Assembly (NCBI GenBank): GCA_964491915.1
Contig: CAZBHS010000001.1
Span: forward strand, 1 to 64,000
Length of the DNA: 64,000 nt
DNA from: JAHELQ01 sp964491915
GTDB taxonomy: Bacteria; Acidobacteriota; Aminicenantia; UBA2199
Direction: 5' to 3'
Shown: piece after piece, positions 47,167-55,656 of the stretch
Layout: every line of letters begins with the position of its first letter
Position numbering within the stretch: the first letter of the stretch is position 1
Notes under the pieces: generated by a model
Told to the model about the DNA's origin: nothing
The model's database searches: none
What the model saw: only the letters and a program-made list of their open reading frames with translations
Made by a program: the position numbers and the translations under genes

Positions 47167-47713
47167 GGATAAAATCCAGGAATATATTGAAAAGAATTTA
47201 GGAACTGTCGAGAACGCCATGGTGCGGGATCATTTAATTGTGTGCGAAGATTGTAAAAACAAACATCTCCAGTTATTGCACATCGAGACATTGCTCCGCG
47301 ATCCTGTTATGATGGACGTGCCGGTGCAAATTGAGAAGTTGGTAATGAAAAAACTTTTCTCCAATTTGCCGACCTATACATCGATTTTTTCATTGGTTGC
47401 CGCCAGCTTTATTTTTTTTGTCACCTGGATTTATGTTTATTTCGATTTCGCCAATAATAGTTTGGTTCAGGCCTTTCAAATGACCACCAGCGGCACCTCC
47501 AAATGGATCGGTTCCATCATCCAGTTTATCTCCATTGTATTTTCCTCAGTATTTACAGTATTCAAGGCGGTCAATAAATTCTTCGCCATAGTGTTGAACA
47601 TACATGTAGGCGCCGAGCTAATCGGTATCACATTCTCGATAATCACGCTGGTTCTTTTCTATGGTCTATTTGCCATGGTCTCAAAAAAAATCAAAAGCCA
47701 GAGTAAAACATAA
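47150..47713 (+). CDS. Zinc-finger anti-sigma factor, membrane-bound
   Basis: 187 residues. The N-terminal HLIVCEDC region (HxxxCxxC) is the zinc-binding anti-sigma (ZAS) motif of RsrA/ChrR-type regulators. Hydrophobic segments follow (about 75-100, 115-140 and 155-180), so the regulatory head is cytoplasmic and the rest sits in the membrane. It should hold the sigma factor encoded immediately upstream until a signal releases it. The overlap with the sigma gene and the near-contact with the next gene indicate one transcript. Confidence 0.87.
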   Translation: MACLTEDKIQEYIEKNLGTVENAMVRDHLIVCEDCKNKHLQLLHIETLLRDPVMMDVPVQIEKLVMKKLFSNLPTYTSIFSLVAASFIFFVTWIYVYFDFANNSLVQAFQMTTSGTSKWIGSIIQFISIVFSSVFTVFKAVNKFFAIVLNIHVGAELIGITFSIITLVLFYGLFAMVSKKIKSQSKT

Positions 47714-47727
47714 TGGAGTTTCAGTTG

Positions 47728-48615
47728 ATGAAAAAACATGTACCGGTATTCTTTATAACCCTGTTGATCCCTCTGTTTCTTCTATCGTCGGCGAACTCCA
47801 ATCTGGAAAAAAACCTGATCGTAGAGAAAGGCCAGATTTATGGCGAGAACATCGTCTCCTTCGGAGGGGAGATAAAGGTAAATGGAGAAATCAAAGAATC
47901 CGTTATCCTAATGGGCGGAACCCTCGACTTGAATGGCGACGTGCGAAAAGATGTGATTTGTATTGGCGCGGAGGTAAAAATCACGGCCGGCGCCACCATC
48001 GATGGCGACCTCATTATGATCGGCGGCAAGCTAAATCGCGATCGGGAGAGCGTTATCAATGGGGAATATTTCTTTTTCAAGTTTGATCTCAAGAAGATAG
48101 AAAACAGTATCATGCCCATCTTATCAGATTCACAAACATTGACATTTTTTAAAACCCTCAAAATAATATTCTGGTTTTTAATCACCTTAATCGTATTCGC
48201 GATCATTCCTCGAAAAGTCGCCAACGCCGAAGAGATCTTCTCCCAAAACGGCTTTAAAATTGGTTTGACTGGTTTAATCGCTATATTTACTTTCATATTC
48301 CTGCTATTGATATGTATCATGCTCTCATTCGTCGTTGTCGGTCTTCCCCTGTTGCTCGCCCTCACCCTTCTTTATTTTGTTGTGTTCATATTTGGCCGTA
48401 CCGTCTTGTTTTATTTTATAGGCCAAAAGCTCTCCAATGCCTTGAACATCAAAAAGGTCAGCCCTGCTGTATTTATCCTTTTCGGAGTTGTGATTTACGC
48501 GCTGGTGAAGTTTCTACCGGTGGTTGGCCCCATGTTGATCCTCCTGTTGAATGTGCTTGAGATCGGCGTCGGTGTCACCTATCTATTACGCAACCGACTA
48601 TCCTTAAAAAATTGA
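47728..48615 (+). CDS. Bactofilin-like polymer-forming membrane protein
   Basis: 295 residues. A signal sequence or first helix (1-22) is followed by about 90 residues of short repeating beta segments (VSFGGEIKVNGEIKESVILMGGTLDLNGDVRKD in part), the polymer-forming beta-helix pattern of bactofilins, and then a strongly hydrophobic C-terminal half with several membrane helices. Such proteins are widespread in Bacteroidota and Acidobacteriota but poorly studied. I chose ATG 47,728 (GGAG nine bases upstream) over 47,713. It likely belongs to the envelope-associated sigma operon. The role is inferred from pattern only. Confidence 0.75.
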   Translation: MKKHVPVFFITLLIPLFLLSSANSNLEKNLIVEKGQIYGENIVSFGGEIKVNGEIKESVILMGGTLDLNGDVRKDVICIGAEVKITAGATIDGDLIMIGGKLNRDRESVINGEYFFFKFDLKKIENSIMPILSDSQTLTFFKTLKIIFWFLITLIVFAIIPRKVANAEEIFSQNGFKIGLTGLIAIFTFIFLLLICIMLSFVVVGLPLLLALTLLYFVVFIFGRTVLFYFIGQKLSNALNIKKVSPAVFILFGVVIYALVKFLPVVGPMLILLLNVLEIGVGVTYLLRNRLSLKN

Positions 48616-49247
48616 AACTACTTCCATTCAAAGTCAGACTTCGATATAAAATCATTGCCGGTGGCGTCATCATCGCTTTATTGATCGGTCTCACAAACTT
48701 CTACAAATTATTTCTCTATCCCCTGGATATTGGAGAGGTCATTCCACAGGATTATGGCGACGCCATTCTCGTATTGGGCGGTGGATTGCGGCCCAAGATC
48801 GAAATTGGATACAGCACGCAAGAGCGATTGGATTTGGCCCTGGAACTCTACTCCCAAAAAAAACGTCCCATCATTGTATCAGACGGGTCGCTCTACCGGC
48901 GGAGTCCCGCCATCGAAATCATCGGCGGCTATTTAACCGGCAGGGGCGTCGATGCCGCCGATATTCTTTTGGAAGGGAAAAGCCAAACAACGTTCGACAA
49001 TTTTCAGTACAGCAAAAAAATTATCGATTCCCGGGGATTCAAACAGATCATTGTCTGTACCTCTCCGTACCACCAACGCCGCAGCCGACTCATCATGCAC
49101 TATGTGAAGTGCGGCAATTTTAAGGTCGCCCGTATGGAGCGCTCGGAAATATACCAGGCCGATAATTTTACTCAGCGGTGGCGGAATATCCGTCTCATTT
49201 CGCGAGAATACATCGCGGTGTTGAAATTTAAATTATTAAAGAGATAA
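48612..49247 (+). CDS. YdcF-like DUF218 membrane protein
   Basis: 211 residues starting at TTG, overlapping the previous stop by four bases. After an N-terminal helix (about 10-35) the DUF218 core follows: GDAILVLGGGLRPK, then ERLDLALELYSQKKRPIIVSDG, SQTTFDNFQYSK and TSPYHQRRSRLIM. YdcF/SanA-type proteins are linked to cell-envelope functions such as vancomycin resistance at low temperature in E. coli; the reaction is unclear. It closes the array that starts with the sigma factor. No terminator is obvious in the 120 bases after it. Confidence 0.88.
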   Translation: MKLLPFKVRLRYKIIAGGVIIALLIGLTNFYKLFLYPLDIGEVIPQDYGDAILVLGGGLRPKIEIGYSTQERLDLALELYSQKKRPIIVSDGSLYRRSPAIEIIGGYLTGRGVDAADILLEGKSQTTFDNFQYSKKIIDSRGFKQIIVCTSPYHQRRSRLIMHYVKCGNFKVARMERSEIYQADNFTQRWRNIRLISREYIAVLKFKLLKR

Positions 49248-49313
49248 GCACATTTTTAATGGGTTAGCCGTGGTTTTACAGATCGTTCCCGCTTCTCTTC
49301 AAAGCCTCCACTA

Positions 49314-49342
49314 TTGACAGAATAGGCCGAATTTACTAAAAT
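49314..49342 (+). promoter_or_regulatory. Sigma-70-type promoter for hppA
   Basis: TTGACA (49,314-49,319) and TAAAAT (49,337-49,342) are 17 bases apart, followed by a GGAGG site before the ATG at 49,374. This gives hppA its own start although genes upstream are on the same strand. Confidence 0.75.
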
Positions 49343-49373
49343 ATGCCTTAATTCGCTTGGAGGCGTACCAATT

Positions 49374-51572
49374 ATGGAAAATTATATTGTTTTCTTGATT
49401 GCCCCCGTATCTGCGGTTGTTGCATTGCTGTTCGCATATGGTTTTTACAGAAAAATCATGAAATTGCCCGAGGGCAACGAGCGAATGGTAGAAATTGCCG
49501 AAGCGGTACGGAAAGGTGCAAGAGCGTACCTTAGGCAGCAGTACAAAATCGTATCGATCTTTTTTGTCATTGCTGCGTTATTTTTAGCGTTTCTTTCATA
49601 TTATTTGAAAGTACAGTCTGCGTGGACACCGTTCGCCTTCCTGACCGGCGGCTTTTTCTCCGCCCTGGCGGGCTTTATCGGTATGACCACCGCAACATTG
49701 GCTTCCGCCAGGACCACAAACCAGGCCCGTGAATCGCTGGATAAAGCGTTGAAAGTCGCTTTTAGAAGCGGCGCTGTCATGGGCCTTGTCGTTGTCGGTC
49801 TCGGACTACTCGACGTAGCCGTTTGGTTCTTTGTCCTGCATATCATGTTGGGAAACAGCCTGATGGTGACAACCGTCACCATGCTTTCTTTCGGCATGGG
49901 CGCGTCTCTTCAGGCCCTGTTCGCAAGGGTCGGCGGCGGTATCTACACCAAGGCTGCCGATGTTGGCGCCGACCTGGTAGGTAAAGTGGAAGCCGGAATC
50001 CCTGAAGACGATCCCCGCAACCCCGCCACTATCGCCGATAATGTCGGTGATAACGTCGGTGATGTCGCTGGTATGGGAGCCGATCTGTACGAATCGTACG
50101 CCGGTTCAATCCTATCGGCAGCCGCCCTTGGCGCGTCCGCGTTTGCCGCTGTTAACGACTCTATCCTGGCTTTAAAAGCCGTTATTTTGCCGATGGTGAT
50201 CGCCGGTATCGGGATCTTCGCTTCGATTATCGGCATTTTCATGGTAAAGGCCAAAGAAGGCGCCACCCAGAAGCAGTTGCTCAAATCCCTTGGGTTTGGA
50301 ATCAATGTCAGTTCCGTTATCATCATCATCGGAACCTTCTTCTCGGTCAAATATTTATTGCCGGATAACCTCGGAGTCTTCTTCTCTGTTATCATCGGTT
50401 TGATCGTGGGTATCGTGGTGGGTAAGAGTGTCGAGTATTATACCTCTGACAGCTATCGTCCCACCATCGAAGTGGCTGAAAAGTCCCAAACCGGTGAAGC
50501 CACCGTTATTATCGGCGGACTGGCATCCGGCATGATTTCCACAGCTATCCCGGTCATCGCCATTGTTATCGGTATCATGGGCGCTTTCGCCACTTCCGGA
50601 GGCTTCAAGAGTCCGATTATGGGGCTCTATGGTATTGGCGTAGCCGCGGTTGGAATGTTGTCTACCCTGGGTATCACCCTGGCCACCGACGCATACGGTC
50701 CGATTGCCGACAATGCCGGTGGAAACGCCGAAATGGCGGGATTGGATGAAGTGGTGCGCCAGAGAACCGACGCCCTCGATTCACTGGGTAACACAACCGC
50801 CGCAACCGGTAAAGGTTTTGCCATCGGCTCGGCCGCATTGACGGCTCTCGCATTGCTGGCGGCCTATATCGAAGAGGTTAAAGCAGGTATGCGCCACATC
50901 ATCGAAAAAGGTGAGCAGGTGGTTGTTGGAGCTGGCAGCGCCGTCATCTCAACCATCGAACAGGTGGATAAAATCACCATCGAAAGCTTTATGGAAATCT
51001 TCAGGGTTCACCTGATGAACCCCAAAGTTATCGTCGGTATCTTCCTCGGCTCCATGATGTCATTTATGTTCTCAGGTCTTACTATGAAAGCCGTAGGTCG
51101 TGCCGCGGCGCAGATGGTGGACGAAGTGAGACGGCAGTTCCGTGAGATCAAGGGTATCATGGAAGGGGAGACCAAACCCGATTATGCAGCATGCGTGCAG
51201 ATATCCATCGTCGGCGCTCAGAGGGAAATGATTTTGCCATCGTCCCTCGCCATCTTGGTTCCTATCGTCACCGGTATCATCTTTGGTGTTCCCGGTGTTA
51301 TGGGATTGTTGGTGGGCGCGTTAGGCACCGGATTTATATTGGCTATCTTTATGGCCAATGCCGGCGGATCCTGGGACAACGCCAAAAAGTATATCGAACA
51401 GGGGCACCTGGGCGGTAAAGGCAGTCCCGCGCATAAAGCCAGTGTTGTCGGCGATACAGTGGGTGATCCGCTGAAAGACACATCCGGTCCTTCGTTGAAC
51501 ATTTTGATCAAGCTGATGAGCATGATCTCTATCGTTGTGGCAGGATTGATCGTAGGATACTCTATCCTTTAG
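49374..51572 (+). CDS. hppA: Membrane-bound proton/sodium-pumping pyrophosphatase
   Basis: 732 residues with many helices. The catalytic loop GGGIYTKAADVGADLVGKVE, the following GIPEDDPRNPATIADNVGDNVGD and the C-terminal DTVGDPLKDTSGP blocks are the pyrophosphate- and Mg-binding motifs of M-PPases. The key position in GNTTAATGKG is alanine, the mark of the potassium-dependent group, which includes both proton and sodium pumps. The enzyme couples PPi hydrolysis to ion export, useful for energy-limited anaerobes. It is read alone from its own promoter and ends at a strong terminator. Sodium versus proton selectivity cannot be told from what I checked. Confidence 0.97.
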   Translation: MENYIVFLIAPVSAVVALLFAYGFYRKIMKLPEGNERMVEIAEAVRKGARAYLRQQYKIVSIFFVIAALFLAFLSYYLKVQSAWTPFAFLTGGFFSALAGFIGMTTATLASARTTNQARESLDKALKVAFRSGAVMGLVVVGLGLLDVAVWFFVLHIMLGNSLMVTTVTMLSFGMGASLQALFARVGGGIYTKAADVGADLVGKVEAGIPEDDPRNPATIADNVGDNVGDVAGMGADLYESYAGSILSAAALGASAFAAVNDSILALKAVILPMVIAGIGIFASIIGIFMVKAKEGATQKQLLKSLGFGINVSSVIIIIGTFFSVKYLLPDNLGVFFSVIIGLIVGIVVGKSVEYYTSDSYRPTIEVAEKSQTGEATVIIGGLASGMISTAIPVIAIVIGIMGAFATSGGFKSPIMGLYGIGVAAVGMLSTLGITLATDAYGPIADNAGGNAEMAGLDEVVRQRTDALDSLGNTTAATGKGFAIGSAALTALALLAAYIEEVKAGMRHIIEKGEQVVVGAGSAVISTIEQVDKITIESFMEIFRVHLMNPKVIVGIFLGSMMSFMFSGLTMKAVGRAAAQMVDEVRRQFREIKGIMEGETKPDYAACVQISIVGAQREMILPSSLAILVPIVTGIIFGVPGVMGLLVGALGTGFILAIFMANAGGSWDNAKKYIEQGHLGGKGSPAHKASVVGDTVGDPLKDTSGPSLNILIKLMSMISIVVAGLIVGYSIL

Positions 51573-51633
51573 GCGATCTGTTTCTAAATGATCTCTCTGA
51601 TGATCAGGATACAAGATTAGAAAAAATAAACTG

Positions 51634-51660
51634 GGGAGCCCCCAAAAGGGCTCCCTTTTT
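51634..51660 (+). terminator. Intrinsic terminator after hppA
   Basis: GGGAGCCC, a six-base loop, GGGCTCCC and TTTTT form a GC-rich hairpin with a T tail about 60 bases past the hppA stop. Confidence 0.93.
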
Positions 51661-51729
51661 ATTTGAAAAAAATCAGCATTTCAATTATAATTACAATAAT
51701 AAAAAACACAGACATTAGGGGAATATTAT

Positions 51730-52626
51730 ATGAATGTAGTGAAAAAAGTTGATTTGCCGTTTGACCTGTTTCGGCGGGGAAAGGTCAGGGATGTGTACGA
51801 AATTGACGGTCGCCTGTTGATTGTTTCCACAGACCGGATTTCTGCCTTCGATTATATCCTCCCCTCCCTGATCCCGGGCAAAGGGAAGGTATTGAATAAA
51901 ATTTCCGCTTATTGGTTCAAGTTTACCGAAAACATCGTGCCCAATCACCTAATCTGTGACGAGCCGGAGAACCTCGATGAATTCGCTCAATTCCGCGAAG
52001 TACTGGAAAAGCGGGCGGTGCTGACCAAAAAGCTGCAGCCTTTGCCGTGTGAAGCTATCGTTCGTGGTTATATCGTCGGTTCCGGTTGGAAATCCTACCA
52101 AAGAACCGGCGAACTATGCGGTATTCATCTGGAGGATGGTTTGCGGTTCGCCCAGAAATTCCCCCAACCCTTGTTCACCCCCTCCACCAAGGCTGACGTG
52201 GGTGGGCACGACGAAAATATATCCTTTGTGGAACTCGTTGACTTACTTGGCAAAGACGACGCCTTCACTGTACGGGACCTATCCATCACCCTGTATAATT
52301 ATGTCTCTGAATTCGCCGCTAAAAAAGGAATCATACTGGCAGATACAAAGTTTGAATTCGGTAAAGACGAGATCGGCAATATCGTATTGATGGATGAAAT
52401 TTTCACTCCAGATTCGTCCCGCTTCTGGAAAAAAGACGAGTACGAAACGGCCATTGTCAACGGCACGGAACCGCCGGCCTTCGACAAACAATTCGTGCGC
52501 AATTTTCTCCTGAATTCCGACTGGGACCGTAATTCCACACCTCCGGAACTGCCGGCTGACGTTGTGGCCCAAACCGTCGAAAAATATAAGGAAATCTACC
52601 GCATTTTGACGGGTGAGTCTATATGA
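51730..52626 (+). CDS. purC: Phosphoribosylaminoimidazole-succinocarboxamide synthase
   Basis: 298 residues, SAICAR synthase of the longer (yeast-like) form. Motifs include RRGKVRDVYE, STDRISAFDYILP, CEAIVRGYIVGSGWKSY and FTPSTKADVGGHDENI, then DEIFTPDSSRFW. It joins aspartate to CAIR in purine synthesis. AGGGGA precedes the ATG. It shares ATGA with cvpA, as seen in many purine gene neighbourhoods, but no other pur genes are here. Confidence 0.98.
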   Translation: MNVVKKVDLPFDLFRRGKVRDVYEIDGRLLIVSTDRISAFDYILPSLIPGKGKVLNKISAYWFKFTENIVPNHLICDEPENLDEFAQFREVLEKRAVLTKKLQPLPCEAIVRGYIVGSGWKSYQRTGELCGIHLEDGLRFAQKFPQPLFTPSTKADVGGHDENISFVELVDLLGKDDAFTVRDLSITLYNYVSEFAAKKGIILADTKFEFGKDEIGNIVLMDEIFTPDSSRFWKKDEYETAIVNGTEPPAFDKQFVRNFLLNSDWDRNSTPPELPADVVAQTVEKYKEIYRILTGESI

Positions 52627-53168
52627 TGTCTCATTTCAATATTCTGGATATTGTTTTTATCGTTATATTCGGAGTTTCCATCCTTCTAGGCATCATCAAA
52701 GGTTTGGTGAGGGAATTGTTTTCCCTTGCCTTTTTCATCATCGCCGTTATACTGGCCTTCCTGTTTTACGGCGATCTAGGCCAGGTGTTTTTTAAAAGTG
52801 TCCAGAACCAGGATATCGCCAATTTCTCGGCGTTTGTTTCTATTTTTGTAGTCATACTTATCATCGGCTCAATCATCACCTATGCCATCAAGAAGTTATT
52901 TGTAATCGGCCCCCTCAAATCGATTGACCGGATATTGGGCGGCTGCTTCGGTATGTTGCGGGGATTCCTTTTGGCGGGAATTTTGGTATTCCTGTTGATT
53001 GTATTCCCCGTTCATGATAGACTGATACAAGATTCAGGTTTGTGCCCATTTATCATGAGTACCTTTGACATTTTTCTGGAAGTCTTGCCTGATGAGTACA
53101 GGCAAAAAATTGACGTTTTTTTTAATAATGATGGACAAAAAGATACTAGAACTGGCAGAGCAATTTGA
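52623..53168 (+). CDS. cvpA: CvpA-family membrane protein
   Basis: 181 residues with four predicted helices (about 8-30, 32-50, 65-90, 105-130). The first loop reads LGIIKGLVREL and the third segment KSIDRILGGCFGMLRG, both typical of the CvpA domain. E. coli CvpA was first linked to colicin V production and is now tied to envelope integrity. Its start overlaps purC by four bases, a classic linkage. The DNA-binding gene downstream begins inside its last 40 bases. Confidence 0.9.
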   Translation: MMSHFNILDIVFIVIFGVSILLGIIKGLVRELFSLAFFIIAVILAFLFYGDLGQVFFKSVQNQDIANFSAFVSIFVVILIIGSIITYAIKKLFVIGPLKSIDRILGGCFGMLRGFLLAGILVFLLIVFPVHDRLIQDSGLCPFIMSTFDIFLEVLPDEYRQKIDVFFNNDGQKDTRTGRAI

Positions 53169-53415
53169 AGATTTAACGATCAAAAAGCAAATGAAGATCC
53201 TCGCCCGCAAAGCGGCCTTATCTAAGCTCTATTACAAGGAAATCATGGAAGAGTTTGAGAAGACGTTGCTTCAGGCGATCTTGGAGAAGCATAACTACAA
53301 TATCTCCAAAGTCTCCCTGGGAATCAAACTCCACCGCAATACTATCGCAAAAAAAATGCAAAAGTTGAATATCAAAGAAAAGAAGGGGAAACGGAAGGAA
53401 AGCAAGGAAAAATAG
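53131..53415 (+). CDS. Fis-type helix-turn-helix protein
   Basis: About 94 residues. The C-terminal half (FEKTLLQAILEKHNYNIS, then LHRNTIAKKMQKL) is the Fis/NtrC C-terminal DNA-binding helix-turn-helix (HTH_8) pattern. The N-terminal part is helical and charged; the tail is Lys/Glu-rich. It stands alone without an AAA+ domain and is fused to no receiver. I chose the second of two tandem ATGs near 53,128; the open frame extends to 53,065 without support. It overlaps cvpA by 38 bases and precedes groL by about 150 bases, where a promoter lies, so it may or may not regulate groL. Confidence 0.78.
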   Translation: MDKKILELAEQFEDLTIKKQMKILARKAALSKLYYKEIMEEFEKTLLQAILEKHNYNISKVSLGIKLHRNTIAKKMQKLNIKEKKGKRKESKEK

Positions 53416-53437
53416 AGTTTTCTATATTCAACTCTGA

Positions 53438-53453
53438 GCTAATCGCTATTAGC
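53438..53453. promoter_or_regulatory. Short inverted repeat upstream of the groL promoter
   Basis: GCTAAT-CGCT-ATTAGC is a perfect six-base inverted repeat with a four-base loop, 16 bases upstream of the -35. It is not CIRCE (TTAGCACTC-N9-GAGTGCTAA), and I see no full CIRCE near groL. It could be an operator for another repressor or an insignificant hairpin. Confidence 0.35.
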
Positions 53454-53468
53454 GGCCAAAATGTTAAT

Positions 53469-53497
53469 TTGACAAAGGTTGAAGCTTGATATATAAT
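53469..53497 (+). promoter_or_regulatory. Consensus sigma-70 promoter for groL
   Basis: TTGACA (53,469-53,474) and TATAAT (53,492-53,497) are perfect consensus boxes 17 bases apart, so groL should be strongly expressed. AAGGAGGT before the ATG at 53,562 is also consensus. Confidence 0.9.
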
Positions 53498-53561
53498 AGC
53501 ACTTAAAATTTTGCATGACAAAATAAGGGTCGATTAAGACAACCACCAAAGGAGGTAATTA

Positions 53562-55193
53562 ATGGCAAAGGATATTATTTTAGGCGAAGGCGCCAGACAG
53601 GCTGTTTTGAAAGGTGTCAACCAGTTGGCGGACACTGTTAAAGCCACATTGGGTCCCAGGGGACGTAATATTGTAATCGAGAGAAAATTCGGTTCCCCCA
53701 CCATCACAAAAGACGGTGTAACCGTAGCGAAAGAGATCGATTTGAAAGATCCGTTGGAAAATATGGGCGCCCAGATGGTTAAAGAGGTCGCATCCAAAAC
53801 TTCCGACGTAGCCGGTGATGGAACCACCACTGCCACAGTTTTGGCTCAGAGTATTTATAGAGAAGGATTAAAAATGGTCGCCGCAGGCGCCAATCCCACT
53901 CTCATTAAAAAAGGAATCGACAAGGGCGTTGTTGAAATAGTCAAACACCTCGGCCAGCTCAGCAAAGAGGTCACCGGTAACATGATCGGCCAGGTTGGTT
54001 CAATTTCCGCCAATAACGACGCATCCATCGGCAACATCATTGCCGAAGCAATGGATAAAGTCGGTAAAGACGGCGTTATCACCGTTGAAGAGGGAAAATC
54101 CCTCGACACAACCCTTGATTTCGTCGAAGGTATGCAGTTTGACCGCGGTTTCTTATCCGCTTATTTCGTAACCGATACGGACCGCATGGAAGCGGCGCTG
54201 GAAAATCCCTTCATCCTCTTACACGAGAAAAAAATCTCCAACCTGCGGGAAATGCTCCCCTTGCTGGAACAGATTGCCAAATCCGGCCGTCCATTGATGA
54301 TCATCGCCGAAGACATCGAAGGCGAAGCTCTGGCCACCCTCGTATACAACAAGGTCAGAGGCATGCTGAATGTCGTGGCCGTCAAAGCCCCGGGCTTCGG
54401 CGATCGCCGTAAAGCCATGTTGGAAGACATCGCCATCCTCACCGGCGGCGAAGTTGTGTCCGAAGAATTGGGCATGAAGTTGGAAAATGTCACCATCGAC
54501 AATCTCGGCTCCGCCAAGAAAATCGTTGTGGACAAAGAAAACACCACCATCGTCGAAGGCGCAGGAACCGATGAAAACATCAAAGGCCGTATCCACCAGA
54601 TCAAACGCCAGATCGAAGAAACCACTTCCGATTATGACCGTGAGAAACTCCAGGAAAGACTGGCCAAACTCTCCGGCGGCGTTGCAGTAATCCGCGTAGG
54701 CGCAGCAACCGAGACCGAGCTCAAAGAGAAAAAAGCCCGGGTCGAAGACGCCATGCACGCAACCAAAGCGGCGGTGGAAGAGGGAATCGTTCCCGGCGGC
54801 GGAATTGCCCTGCTCAAGAGCACCGATGCGTTGAAGGGACTCAAATTGGATGGCGACATGCAGTATGGCATCAACATCCTGATTAAATCCCTCGAAGCTC
54901 CTCTGAAACAGATCACCGCCAATGCTGGCTATGAAGCATCCGCCATCATCGAGAAGGTGAGAGCCCACAAAAATGCGAACTATGGTTTCGATGCGTTGAG
55001 CGAAACCTACACCGACATGCTGGAAGCGGGCATCATCGATCCTACAAAAGTGGTACGGACCGCGTTGCAGAACGCTTCATCCGTAGCCGGTCTCTTGCTC
55101 ACCACCGAAGGCCTTGTTGCCGATTCTCCCGAAGATGACAAAGCGCCTGCGATGCCTCCTGGAGGTATGGGTGGTATGGGCGGCATGTATTAA
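53562..55193 (+). CDS. groL: 60 kDa chaperonin GroEL
   Basis: 543 residues, normal length. AKDIILGEGARQAVLKGV, GDGTTTATVLAQ, and the GMGGMGGMY tail are diagnostic. It folds proteins in the double-ring cage closed by GroES. The upstream neighbours are cvpA and a Fis-type gene, so groES is not in the usual place immediately before it and must lie elsewhere. The codon use differs from neighbours in the second half, with a more regular choice (many GCC, ATC and AAA), as expected for a highly expressed gene. Confidence 0.99.
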   Translation: MAKDIILGEGARQAVLKGVNQLADTVKATLGPRGRNIVIERKFGSPTITKDGVTVAKEIDLKDPLENMGAQMVKEVASKTSDVAGDGTTTATVLAQSIYREGLKMVAAGANPTLIKKGIDKGVVEIVKHLGQLSKEVTGNMIGQVGSISANNDASIGNIIAEAMDKVGKDGVITVEEGKSLDTTLDFVEGMQFDRGFLSAYFVTDTDRMEAALENPFILLHEKKISNLREMLPLLEQIAKSGRPLMIIAEDIEGEALATLVYNKVRGMLNVVAVKAPGFGDRRKAMLEDIAILTGGEVVSEELGMKLENVTIDNLGSAKKIVVDKENTTIVEGAGTDENIKGRIHQIKRQIEETTSDYDREKLQERLAKLSGGVAVIRVGAATETELKEKKARVEDAMHATKAAVEEGIVPGGGIALLKSTDALKGLKLDGDMQYGINILIKSLEAPLKQITANAGYEASAIIEKVRAHKNANYGFDALSETYTDMLEAGIIDPTKVVRTALQNASSVAGLLLTTEGLVADSPEDDKAPAMPPGGMGGMGGMY

Positions 55194-55226
55194 TCAGCGC
55201 CTTTTATACAAACTCGAAATACACCA

Positions 55227-55262
55227 AAGCCACGGTTCCGTAAGGGCCGTGGCTTTTTTTTT
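55227..55262 (+). terminator. Intrinsic terminator after groL
   Basis: AAGCCACGG and CCGTGGCTT form the stem, with a loop of about 11 bases and a run of T. It ends the groL transcript. Confidence 0.92.
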
Positions 55263-55299
55263 AACGAAAAGTTTTCCCGGACTTTTTGAAAAAAATCCC

Positions 55300-55327
55300 T
55301 TGACACAGGAGAAAAAATCTGTATAAT
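55300..55327 (+). promoter_or_regulatory. Promoter for the tRNA pair
   Basis: TTGACA (55,300-55,305) and TATAAT (55,322-55,327), 16 bases apart, lie just before the tRNA-Gln gene. The expected start is about 12 bases before the mature tRNA. Confidence 0.85.
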
Positions 55328-55347
55328 TATAACTTCAAGATGCGTGC

Positions 55348-55422
55348 TGGGAAGTCGTCTAATTGGCAGGACATATGACTCTGGATCATAGAGTTGGGGT
55401 TCGAGTCCCTGCTTCCCAGCCA
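55348..55422 (+). tRNA. tRNA-Gln, anticodon CUG
   Basis: A cloverleaf with TGGGAAG/CTTCCCA acceptor stem, the D-arm region TCTAATTGGCAGGA, anticodon stem TATGA/TCATA with loop CTCTGGA (CTG anticodon), T arm GGGGTTCGAGTCCCT and encoded CCA at the end. It reads CAG codons. It is transcribed with the tRNA-Glu gene 27 bases downstream. Confidence 0.94.
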
Positions 55423-55449
55423 TTCTTTCCCCCCCCATCATTACCGAGT

Positions 55450-55524
55450 GGCGCTATCGTCTAGGGGTTAGGACGGGTGATTCTCAGTCATCAAACCGGG
55501 GTTCGATTCCCCGTAGCGCTGCCA
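55450..55524 (+). tRNA. tRNA-Glu, anticodon CUC
   Basis: Acceptor stem GGCGCTA/TAGCGCT with a G-U first pair, D arm TCTAGGGGTTAGGA, anticodon stem GGTGA/TCATC with loop TTCTCAG (CTC anticodon), T arm CGGGGTTCGATTCCCCG and encoded CCA. It reads GAG codons and shares the upstream promoter with tRNA-Gln. Confidence 0.93.
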
Positions 55525-55621
55525 TTTCCTCTCCACTCTCACATTAAAAGCCATCCACATTCATTTCAGACAAATCACGCTGCTTGTCTTATACTAATTC
55601 ACCACTTATCCCACTAGACTC

Positions 55622-55650
55622 TTGACAATCCAAAATAAAATTCCTATCAT
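55622..55650 (+). promoter_or_regulatory. Promoter giving a leaderless permease mRNA
   Basis: TTGACA (55,622-55,627) and TATCAT (55,645-55,650) are 17 bases apart. The predicted start of transcription falls at about the first base of the ATG at 55,657, and there is no Shine-Dalgarno sequence. Confidence 0.68.
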
Positions 55651-55656
55651 ACGAAT

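Noticed and set aside
53500..53530. CIRCE operator before groL
   Set aside because: The sequence has AGCACTTAAAATTTTGCATG, which contains an AGCACT half but not the paired GAGTGC half at the needed distance.
54219..54968. 249-codon minus-strand frame antisense to groL
   Set aside because: It is entirely antisense to the highly conserved chaperonin, and its residues (Phe/Asp/Gly-rich) reflect groL codons.
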